From Domibacillus sp. PGB-M46 (GTDB lineage: Bacteria; Bacillota; Bacilli; Bacillales; Domibacillaceae): a stretch of 41,562 nucleotides of DNA. The position numbers and the translations under genes are program-made. Positions 1-6,387 of this stretch are shown piece by piece (position 1 is the first letter of the stretch; every line of letters starts with the position of its first letter). Location: positions 1 to 41,562 of the forward strand of contig NZ_JAKGCR010000032.1 of assembly GCF_022668875.1 (NCBI RefSeq). The letters run 5' to 3'. A model generated the notes under the pieces. That model did not search any database. It was not told where the DNA came from and saw nothing but the letters and a program-made list of their open reading frames with translations.

Positions 1-249
1 GGAGCGGCTTACGCGGCAGACGGACGCTCGGTCAACAACGTACTAGGGTTCCCGGGTATTTTCAGAGGCGTATTGAATGCAAGAGCAAATGATGTCACGC
101 ACCCAATGCTGGTTGCCGCAGCGGAAGCCATCGCATCCTGCACAAAACCGGGTGATCTTGTTCCGCATCCATTAGATCGGACCGTTCATGAACGCGTAGC
201 AGCAGTGGTGGAACAAGCAGCGGCTGCGGAGAAAATTGCGGTGAAATAA
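1..249 (+). CDS. malic enzyme, C-terminal fragment (5' end outside window)
   Basis: The window opens inside an open frame whose last 82 codons read like the C-terminus of a bacterial NAD(P)-dependent malic enzyme, which converts malate to pyruvate and CO2 in the cytoplasm. The segment NNVLGFPGIFRGVLNARA is the conserved stretch of the family (asparagines plus the GFPGIFRG motif), followed by an alanine-rich helix (AAAEAIA) and a typical degenerate tail. The start and the catalytic Tyr/Lys lie outside. I cannot say which paralogue (MaeA-, MalS- or YtsJ-like) it is, nor the cofactor preference. The TAA stop is at 247-249. Confidence 0.88.
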   Translation, partial: GAAYAADGRSVNNVLGFPGIFRGVLNARANDVTHPMLVAAAEAIASCTKPGDLVPHPLDRTVHERVAAVVEQAAAAEKIAVK

Positions 250-256
250 CCAGTAA

Positions 257-285
257 TGGACAAGGTAAACGAAATCAAGTATGAT
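257..285 (+). promoter_or_regulatory. sigma-A promoter of the riboswitch transcript
   Basis: TGGACA (257-262) and TATGAT (280-285) are separated by 17 bases, a good vegetative promoter. Expected transcription start is about 292, just ahead of the manganese aptamer, so the promoter lies in the short gap after the malic enzyme stop. Seen by eye only. Confidence 0.6.
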
Positions 286-309
286 ATGATTATACAATCG
301 AACGAAAAC

Positions 310-407
310 TCCTAAAGGGGAGTAGCTTTAGCGGATTGGTCGTCATTTCAGAGTCTTGACTCTCGGCTTTTCCGGCAGCAGCAAGCTGTTAGTGAGACCT
401 TTACCCA
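310..407 (+). promoter_or_regulatory. yybP-ykoY manganese riboswitch aptamer
   Basis: The sequence matches the yybP-ykoY aptamer (Mn2+ sensor) piece by piece: AAAGGGGAGTAGC (314-326), GGTCGTCATTTC, CTCTCGGCTTT, and the 3' strand GAGACCTTTACC (394-405), whose CCTTT closes stem P1 with the AAAGG at 314-318. In the known family Mn2+ stabilises P1 and turns on genes for Mn2+ export or tolerance. Here the 3' strand of P1 is also the left arm of a strong terminator, so transcription-level ON switching is expected. The next gene downstream is a Spo0M-like gene, not a recognised exporter. Confidence 0.92.
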
Positions 408-427
408 GCCGGTAAAGGTCTCTTTTT
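394..427 (+). terminator. riboswitch expression-platform terminator 1
   Basis: GAGACCTTTACC (394-405) pairs perfectly over 12 bp with GGTAAAGGTCTC (411-422), loop of 5, followed by TTTTT. Its left arm is the 3' strand of aptamer stem P1, so terminator and aptamer are mutually exclusive. Confidence 0.9.
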
Positions 428-430
428 ATG

Positions 431-466
431 AAAAAAACCTTTACTGGCATCGGTAAGGGTTTTTTT
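431..466 (+). terminator. second terminator of the riboswitch leader
   Basis: AAAAACCTTTAC (433-444) pairs with GTAAGGGTTTTT (453-464) with one G-T pair and is flanked by A and T runs. ACCTTTAC (437-444) is also complementary to GTAAAGGT (412-419), the right arm of terminator 1, so freeing that arm would disrupt this second hairpin. Confidence 0.75.
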
Positions 467-518
467 CTATTTTATTTGACCATACTAATTCCAAACAAAA
501 GGGTGGAGGAACATGATT

Positions 519-911
519 ATGATGCTGCGAAAATATATGTCACTGCTGGGGATTGGCTCAGCTCAAATTGACCTCGTTCTGCCGAAGCAGACGTACAGAC
601 CTGGAGAACAAATTGAAGCCTACTTTTTAATTCAAGGAGGAACGATTGAACAGCGGATCAACCGGATCGATTGTGATTTGATGCTGGAAAACCATGCGGA
701 TGAAACAAGCAAAACGATTGAAAGCCGCACGATTCTATCCAGCCGCACCATTGCTGCGGAAGAATTAAACAAAGTGCCGTTTACATTCCGGCTGCCAGAA
801 GTTCTGCCGGTTCCAGGCCGTGATGAATCTTATCGATTTAAAACGAAGCTGACATTTGACCAGGGCGCAGAAAGCGTCGTCGATCAGGATTGGATCAAAA
901 TTGTCGTGTAA
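519..911 (+). CDS. short Spo0M-like arrestin-fold protein
   Basis: A 130-residue protein resembling the N-terminal half of the sporulation-control protein Spo0M. Matching parts are the start (LLGIGSAQIDLVL), the YRPGEQIEAYFLIQGG turn, the IEQRINRI strand, VPFTFRLP, and the closing strand DQDWIKIVV. Spo0M of B. subtilis is about 258 residues with two domains; here only one beta-sandwich is present, with a clean stop and terminator, so it looks like a one-domain family member rather than a broken gene. ATG 519 is preferred because GGAGG (505-509) lies 9 bases upstream; ATG 513 is too close. It lies downstream of a manganese riboswitch with no other gene between. Its function is not established. 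Confidence 0.78.
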   Translation: MMLRKYMSLLGIGSAQIDLVLPKQTYRPGEQIEAYFLIQGGTIEQRINRIDCDLMLENHADETSKTIESRTILSSRTIAAEELNKVPFTFRLPEVLPVPGRDESYRFKTKLTFDQGAESVVDQDWIKIVV

Positions 912-941
912 AACAGCGCGTCCAACTAGGCGCGCTGTTTT
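910..941. terminator. bidirectional terminator between convergent genes
   Basis: AAAACAGCGCG (910-920) and CGCGCTGTTTT (931-941) form an 11-bp perfect stem with A and T runs at both ends. It serves the Spo0M-like gene on plus and overlaps the 3' end of the membrane protein gene on minus. Confidence 0.85.
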
Positions 942-2020
942 ACGTGATCCCGGCTTTCTGACCACGGAAGTGAATCTTTGAAAAACAGTGTACATTCCGC
1001 CAGAAGAAGTAGAATAAGAACGGGAATGCCGGATTGAACGATCAGCTGCTGTACCATCACAAACGGGGCAGGTGCATGGGTAAAATCAATATGTATAGTA
1101 AACATGTAAAATGTGCCGAGTGTAAAATTACGTGCCCATTGTGAAACATGGTAGCGGCCAATCGCTTCATGAAGAGAATAAGCTTGAAGACGGGCAGCCA
1201 TACGCCATAACTCAATGCTTTCAATAATGAAAAATAATAAAGCTGCCCATATCCACATCACGAGTATAACTTCACGTGTAAAAGCTCCTGAAACAATCGC
1301 TGCTATACCTGAAATAGACATGGCACCGTGAATGATACAATTCGTATTTTTCCAGCCATCGAGAATATCTCCCCGTCGAAAACGCTGAAAGCGGATTATA
1401 ACAAGAACGAGATTTAAAAAATAAAGGAACAATCCGCCGGCAATCACAAATCGGCTGAGTAACTGCAAAAACGGTGTTTGAAACAGGGTATTACATAGTA
1501 TCACAAGTGATTGTGTACTCACTGTCGATAAAAAAACAATGCCGTGAATCCGTGTATAATACTTAGCGGAAAGGATCACCTTGTAACTTTTCAGACAGAG
1601 CACCATATAAAACGCCCAAAGTCCTGTATTCAAGAGGGCAACAGTGAAAATAACCGGCTGTAAAAAGGGGAATTGATGAAATAAAACCAGGCATAAAATC
1701 GATGTAGCGGCTACCCATGTGCCAACGGCAAAGCTCTGGACGGGATGGGTTAAATACCGCTTTCGAAAAACACCCCTCAGTGCTGCTTTCATAAAGGAAA
1801 AAATTAAAAACAGCCAAATAAAAAAAAGCACTGCATCAATCAAATAGGAAGGCAGTACGAGCGGAATATGAAGCTGGGGGAAAACCCCAATTGAGAAAAT
1901 GCCAATGGCCATAATCATCGCACCATAGGACGCATCTATACGAGTTCCCCGAAACAAGGGAGATTTAATAATTAAAAGAAGCAAAAACAAAAGCGGTCCA
2001 AAGAACAACCGATACATCAC
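926..2020 (-). CDS. polytopic membrane protein, possibly TDT/SLAC1-like
   Basis: A 364-residue very hydrophobic protein with about ten predicted membrane helices separated by short basic loops (e.g. FRKRYLTHP, RFQRFRRGD). The conserved-looking WKNTNCIIHGAMSISGIAA segment and overall layout remind me of proteins annotated as tellurite-resistance/dicarboxylate (TDT, voltage-dependent anion channel) family, but this is recollection and I am not sure. The frame opens with GTG (2018-2020) then ATG; AGGAG is 6 bases before the GTG. Its C-terminal codons reach into the shared terminator. No neighbour gives a functional hint. It could equally be an uncharacterised membrane protein family. Confidence 0.8.
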   Translation of the reverse strand: MMYRLFFGPLLFLLLLIIKSPLFRGTRIDASYGAMIMAIGIFSIGVFPQLHIPLVLPSYLIDAVLFFIWLFLIFSFMKAALRGVFRKRYLTHPVQSFAVGTWVAATSILCLVLFHQFPFLQPVIFTVALLNTGLWAFYMVLCLKSYKVILSAKYYTRIHGIVFLSTVSTQSLVILCNTLFQTPFLQLLSRFVIAGGLFLYFLNLVLVIIRFQRFRRGDILDGWKNTNCIIHGAMSISGIAAIVSGAFTREVILVMWIWAALLFFIIESIELWRMAARLQAYSLHEAIGRYHVSQWARNFTLGTFYMFTIHIDFTHAPAPFVMVQQLIVQSGIPVLILLLLAECTLFFKDSLPWSESRDHVKQRA

Positions 2021-2119
2021 AACAGTCTCCTTTTTTCCATTTTCGATCTATTTACTAGGTTTTTAGGAAAACAATTACCAAAAATACTTGTTTAATCATA
2101 GCAACGGAAAAAAAGAGTG

Positions 2120-2392
2120 TCAATACTTGATTCGAAAGGAAGTAAGAGACTCCAGCGGTACACGTTCCTCTTCAATATGATGAACCTTTGCAAAGTGGTT
2201 TCCTTTTTTTAAATCTGCTATAAAGGCGTCCAGCTCTGCCAGGGAACCCTCTGCATGAACAGCGACTGTGCCATTATCAAGGTTTTTCACCCAGCCGGAA
2301 ACACCATGATCGGCAGCAGTCATTTGGGCAAAATAGCGAAAACCAACTCCCTGTACTTTTCCAGAAACCGTTAAATGACGAGCCTGTTTCAT
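2120..2392 (-). CDS. acyP: acylphosphatase
   Basis: A 90-residue cytoplasmic enzyme that hydrolyses acyl phosphates. The acylphosphatase signature GKVQGVGFRYF near residue 11 supplies the phosphate-binding loop and catalytic Arg, and GWVKNLDNGTVAVHAEG carries the second signature with the catalytic Asn. Length is normal for the family. The ATG at 2390-2392 has AGGAGG about 7 bases upstream. It appears monocistronic. Confidence 0.95.
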   Translation of the reverse strand: MKQARHLTVSGKVQGVGFRYFAQMTAADHGVSGWVKNLDNGTVAVHAEGSLAELDAFIADLKKGNHFAKVHHIEEERVPLESLTSFRIKY

Positions 2393-2475
2393 ATAAATCC
2401 TCCTTTTTGCACGTTCATCTATCCAATAAAAACCCTATTCAAAAACAATGATGTTCTGTTGCTTTGGCAATTATT

Positions 2476-2504
2476 ATAATACCCGCTTTGAGCAAACAGG
2501 TAAA
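2476..2504 (-). promoter_or_regulatory. possible acyP promoter
   Basis: On the minus strand TTTACC (2504-2499) and TATTAT (2481-2476) are 17 bases apart, giving a leader of roughly 75 bases before acyP. The -35 is weak. Confidence 0.35.
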
Positions 2505-2691
2505 CAAACTGCCGGACAGCAAGCAAGTAAAATCGTTTGTCAGCATATCCCTTTATTTCTTTGGCAAGCAGGGAGTGCGGCTGGTTGGATAAAAGATGAT
2601 AAGGCGGCGGGCGGCTTCCCTATAGGCCCTTTTTAAAAAGTGATGCTTCCTGAAAAGCCGCTTGCCTGCTTTCTAAATTTGTCTACACTTC

Positions 2692-2720
2692 GAGACAGGT
2701 ATAACCTGTCTCTTTTCTTT
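2692..2720 (+). terminator. intrinsic terminator with no assigned upstream gene
   Basis: GAGACAGGT (2692-2700) and ACCTGTCTC (2704-2712) form a perfect 9-bp stem with a 3-base loop and then TTTTCTTTG. The T run is only on the plus side, so it would end a plus-strand transcript. Confidence 0.7.
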
Positions 2721-2811
2721 GTTTCTAGAGGTTTGAGCCGTTTTTCTTCGATTATTGAAACAAAAACCTTTATACTAGTACTAATAACTGGAACAAAGAG
2801 GGGTATGAGTG

Positions 2812-3003
2812 ATGAACGGACAAAACAGGAGTGAGATTAAACCCGGCTTGAAGGTCAACATCATTTTAAAGAAGGACCAGCGGACGGGTAATAAAACAAG
2901 CGGTACGGTCAAAGACATTTTAACAAAATCCAGTTTTCATCCGCATGGCATTAAAGTCCGTCTTGAAGATGGGCAAGTTGGACGGGTATGTGATATTTTA
3001 TGA
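2812..3003 (+). CDS. ywbE: YwbE family protein (DUF2196)
   Basis: A 63-residue basic protein matching the small conserved YwbE family: PGLKVNIILKKDQRTG, VKDILTKSSFHPHGIKVRL and DGQVGRV are the family landmarks. Function is unknown. ATG 2812 has AGAGGGG 8 bases upstream; an in-frame GTG at 2809 is the alternative. Its stop overlaps the next start by ATGA (3000-3003), making it the first gene of the five-gene operon that ends with the B12 and STAS proteins. Confidence 0.9.
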   Translation: MNGQNRSEIKPGLKVNIILKKDQRTGNKTSGTVKDILTKSSFHPHGIKVRLEDGQVGRVCDIL

Positions 3004-3308
3004 GCTATATTGTTCATTCTATTGTCAACGTGCCGCCGGATAAGATTGATGAAACCATTTCTATTTATCAAAACCGGTCCAAGCTTGTAGACGAGTATGA
3101 AGGCTTTGTATCTTTCGGGCTGCTGCAAAATGAAAAGCGCCCATCTGAATTAACCGTTCAGCTCGTCTGGGAATCAAAAGAGGCTTATATGAAATGGGTA
3201 ACAAGCGAAGCTTTTCAAAAAGTGCACGATCTAGAAAAGAATTACCCGGATCAGGAGCTCGCTTCGATCGTCCCAAAAGTGCAAAAGTACCGTGTGGTAG
3301 CTACATGA
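3000..3308 (+). CDS. IsdG/HmoA-type antibiotic-biosynthesis-monooxygenase domain protein
   Basis: A 102-residue single ABM-fold protein. It contains the WESKEAYMKWVTSEAFQKVH block typical of heme-degrading monooxygenases, with W66 and H76 at the same 10-residue spacing as the Trp and proximal His of IsdG, and an Asn (N10) near the start where IsdG has its catalytic Asn. The likely role is oxidative heme opening or a related cofactor-free oxygenation in the cytoplasm. Start and stop overlap both neighbours by 4 bases (ATGA), so it is translationally coupled in the B12/STAS operon. A quinol-monooxygenase-like role is the alternative. Confidence 0.8.
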   Translation: MSYIVHSIVNVPPDKIDETISIYQNRSKLVDEYEGFVSFGLLQNEKRPSELTVQLVWESKEAYMKWVTSEAFQKVHDLEKNYPDQELASIVPKVQKYRVVAT

Positions 3309-3664
3309 ATCAAAGCCGGATTGACCAGTGTATTGATATAATTATGAATGGAATGTACCGTGATTATCCAGAACTCGAGGAACGATTTGGTGAGTATGGG
3401 AAAGTAAAATGCCGCGAAGACAATCATCACCATTTTCACCATTTAAAAACGGCTTTTACGCTTCAACATGGACAGTTTTTCATTGACTATGCACATTGGC
3501 TGACGAATCTGCTCGTTTCACGTGGAATGAAAGCGGCGCATGTGATCGATAATTTTAAACGAATCTACCATGTTTTGGAGGAAGAGAATTCCGATGAGGC
3601 GTTATTTTACCGCACGGTTTTGACAGAGGCGATAGCCGATATTGAAAGAAGGGAAGCGAAATGA
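3305..3664 (+). CDS. unknown helical, histidine-rich protein
   Basis: A 119-residue protein I cannot assign. It looks entirely helical, with a striking HHHFHH cluster at residues 41-46 and further His at 55, 64, 79 and 89, which could bind a metal or heme. The DYAHWLTNLLVSRGM block resembles helical domains I recall next to or fused with B12-binding domains in other bacteria, but I cannot check this. ATG 3305 overlaps the upstream stop by 4 bases and its own TGA overlaps the next ATG at 3661; this coupling supports the start and a joint function with the B12-binding protein. The frame is open further upstream, but that part is out-of-frame shadow of the monooxygenase. Confidence 0.75.
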   Translation: MNQSRIDQCIDIIMNGMYRDYPELEERFGEYGKVKCREDNHHHFHHLKTAFTLQHGQFFIDYAHWLTNLLVSRGMKAAHVIDNFKRIYHVLEEENSDEALFYRTVLTEAIADIERREAK

Positions 3665-4311
3665 ACACAGAAGCAGCGAAACTAGCCCATCTGCTGCTTG
3701 ATGGCGATGTGGATGCAAGCTTTGCTTTTTTATGTGATCTTCGCGAAAAAGGGTGGACGTCGGTCGATATTTACCAGTCTATCGTCGGTGGGGCGATGCA
3801 GCATATCGGGTTTCTGTGGGAACAGGATGATATCTCTGTGGCAGATGAACATTTAGCAACGGCTACATGTGATTTTATGATTTCCCGTTTTCATGCACAA
3901 GCGAAACGAAAAACGTCCAGCCGTAAAGTAATGTTTTTATGTGTAGAAGAAGAGCAGCACACGCTTGGCATGCGGATGGCATCGCTGCTGTTTGAAGAAA
4001 ATGGCTGGAAAGTGCGGATGATGGGGGCGAATTTACCGCTTGAACACGCCGTTTCTGCTGCAGAAAAGTGGAAACCGGATGTGATTTGTTTATCTGTCAC
4101 GATTTTGTATCATGTACCGGTCTTGAAATCATATGCGGAAGCATTGGAGTCCTTGCCGTTCCGCCCAAAAATCATTGTGGGAAGCCGTCTTTTATCCATA
4201 TATGATTTATCACCTTATTGCACGCCGAACACGCTTTTTATAAGGGATTATAAAAAGTTAACTGACTGGATGAATGATCAAAGCGAGGGGAAAGCAAGTG
4301 GGGCATCTTAA
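3661..4311 (+). CDS. free-standing cobalamin-binding protein with CarH-like light-sensing motif
   Basis: A 216-residue protein with two parts. The N-terminal four-helix cap (about 1-80) carries W53-x9-E63-H64, the signature that packs over the adenosyl group in CarH-type B12 photoreceptors. The C-terminal Rossmann-like B12 domain (about 87-200) has E98-Q-H100-T-L-G103, a variant of the DxHxxG motif whose His is the lower cobalt ligand, plus LSVT and IIVGS, standing for the usual SxL and GG motifs. There is no MerR DNA-binding domain, so output must be through partners; the flanking PAS-like/STAS gene is the obvious one. In CarH a His directly follows the Trp and ligates cobalt after illumination; here that residue is E54. 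A methyltransferase corrinoid protein is the main alternative, but no methyltransferase gene is nearby. Confidence 0.85.
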   Translation: MNTEAAKLAHLLLDGDVDASFAFLCDLREKGWTSVDIYQSIVGGAMQHIGFLWEQDDISVADEHLATATCDFMISRFHAQAKRKTSSRKVMFLCVEEEQHTLGMRMASLLFEENGWKVRMMGANLPLEHAVSAAEKWKPDVICLSVTILYHVPVLKSYAEALESLPFRPKIIVGSRLLSIYDLSPYCTPNTLFIRDYKKLTDWMNDQSEGKASGAS

Positions 4312-5038
4312 GTCTATGCCGCTGCCGACTTTTCGAGTAGATCGAAAGCTGAATGTTCTTGAATGTTCCGAATCGGCACAACGCCGGTTCGGGAACCAGC
4401 GGAATTTGGAATCGATCGTAGATGAAGGAAGCCAGCGGAAATTAACAAAACTGCAAGAACAATCAACAACCATTGAACTGGCTCTGTTAACTGTTGGGTT
4501 AAAGCCCGAAGCTTTTTCAGTGTCCGTTCAATGGGACGAGCATGAAGGGTATCTGCAGTGTGTCGGGCTTGACCGCCGGCTCGCCCGTTTGGAGAAAATG
4601 GTGCACCAGCAGCAGATGAGGCTTGCCGAGGCCGATTTTCAGCTTCTTGAAAAAAAAGAAGAAGCCGAAGCCGCGCTCATTAAAATGAAGGAGCGCTCTG
4701 CTCCGCTCATTGCGCTGAGCAGCACGACAGCACTCATTCCAATGTTTGGCGATTTGGACTCCGCCCTGATGGAACAAACAAAAGATGCATTATCACAACG
4801 TTTTTACGATGGGAATTATGAATACCTGTACATCGATTTTACAGCAGTGGATTTGATTACACTGTCTGGTATTGAGCAGTTTAACCAACTCGTTGACATT
4901 CTGCTCTTACTTGATGCGAACATTCGAATCGTAGGAGTGAAACCTGCCCACGCGCCGTTTTTAAAAAACCACCGGCACAGCGGTCTTGTTTATGCCAGCT
5001 CCATTCAAGTAGAAAGCGAAAGCCTGTTGAAAAAATAG
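4298..5038 (+). CDS. PAS-like / coiled-coil / STAS domain regulator
   Basis: A 246-residue protein. Residues 1-90 look PAS-like (TFRVDRKLNVLECSESAQRRFG, then SVSVQWDEHEGYLQCVG). Residues 93-135 form a charged coiled coil, and residues 140-235 a STAS domain (APLIALSSTTALIPMFGDL, then YLYIDFTAVDLITLSGIEQF). This is the layout of RsbR-type stressosome co-antagonists. The stretch where RsbR/RsbS carry their phosphorylated Thr/Ser reads DFTAVDLITLSG, with Thr and Ser near but not exactly at the usual position by my alignment. GTG 4298 with GAGGGG 7 bases upstream is chosen over ATG 4274, which lacks a site; it overlaps the B12 gene by 14 bases. It is last in its operon. Confidence 0.82.
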   Translation: MGHLKSMPLPTFRVDRKLNVLECSESAQRRFGNQRNLESIVDEGSQRKLTKLQEQSTTIELALLTVGLKPEAFSVSVQWDEHEGYLQCVGLDRRLARLEKMVHQQQMRLAEADFQLLEKKEEAEAALIKMKERSAPLIALSSTTALIPMFGDLDSALMEQTKDALSQRFYDGNYEYLYIDFTAVDLITLSGIEQFNQLVDILLLLDANIRIVGVKPAHAPFLKNHRHSGLVYASSIQVESESLLKK

Positions 5039-5053
5039 GGCTTTCGCTTTTTT
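5013..5053 (+). terminator. terminator of the B12/STAS operon
   Basis: AAAGCGAAAGCC (5013-5024) pairs with GGCTTTCGCTTT (5039-5050), followed by a T run. The left arm lies inside the last codons of the STAS gene. It faces the convergent ldh gene. Confidence 0.8.
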
Positions 5054-5059
5054 CGTGCA

Positions 5060-6058
<999 letters not shown>

Positions 6059-6061
6059 TTA

Positions 6062-6079
6062 ATGTAGATTTTTTCACAA
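6062..6079 (-). promoter_or_regulatory. possible Rex operator upstream of ldh
   Basis: Read on minus, TTGTGAAAAAATCTACAT has one perfect Rex half-site (TTGTGAA) but a poor second half. Rex represses fermentative genes such as ldh in Firmicutes, which makes the position attractive; the match alone is weak. Confidence 0.35.
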
Positions 6080-6372
6080 AATTGTTATAAAATGCTGAAA
6101 TTCAAATTCGATTCCCATTTTTAAAAGATTGTGACAGTATATGTTTACATTTAGACACACCTTTTACTTATTCCCCAGTTAAGGGTAAGTAAAATAATGT
6201 AAAAGACATGGGGGAATAGATACAAGCAAGCTGAATAAAAAGAAACGATTTCCGTCAAAATCCTCTTTCTCTTTTAATGAGAACTTGTAATCTATGGAAT
6301 CATATGCAAATAATGAGAATAATTCCTCTTTTCAGAAAAAACAAGACTATTTTAAAATAATAGTAACTTTCA
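6080..6372. other. gene-free ldh/aminopeptidase divergent region with inverted repeats
   Basis: No gene seen. It contains TTTTACTTA (6161-6169) facing TAAGTAAAA (about 6185-6193), TATTCCCC facing GGGGAATA nearby, two copies of AATGAGAA, the second within ATAATGAGAATAATT resembling one half of a Fur/Zur/PerR-type box (about 6310-6325), and ACTATT/AATAGT (6346-6364) just before the aminopeptidase ribosome binding site. All are low-complexity AT-rich matches. Confidence 0.35.
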
Positions 6373-6387
6373 GAAGGAGGTTCGAAG

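Larger units (their letters stand above)
2393..2811. other. gene-free interval upstream of ywbE
   Basis: No convincing gene. Short open frames here lack a ribosome binding site and their peptides look like translated non-coding DNA. It holds the acyP leader and probable promoter, a plus-strand terminator at 2692-2720 without an assigned upstream gene, and an imperfect long-range pairing AAGCAGG..GCGGCT / AGCCGC..GCCTGCTT around 2568-2675 that could fold an RNA of unknown kind. Confidence 0.5.

Noticed and set aside
2780-2811. Sigma-B-type promoter for the B12/STAS operon (GGGTAT at 2801-2806)
   Set aside because: No GTTT-type -35 at the right distance, and the GGG is part of the ywbE ribosome binding site.
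2448-2834. Two open frames of 62 and 64 codons on plus before ywbE
   Set aside because: No ribosome binding site, low-complexity or Cys/Lys-odd peptides, and one runs across an intrinsic terminator.
3194-3304. Longer start for the His-rich protein
   Set aside because: The extension is out-of-frame overlap with the monooxygenase; ATG 3305 in an ATGA junction is the normal operon arrangement.
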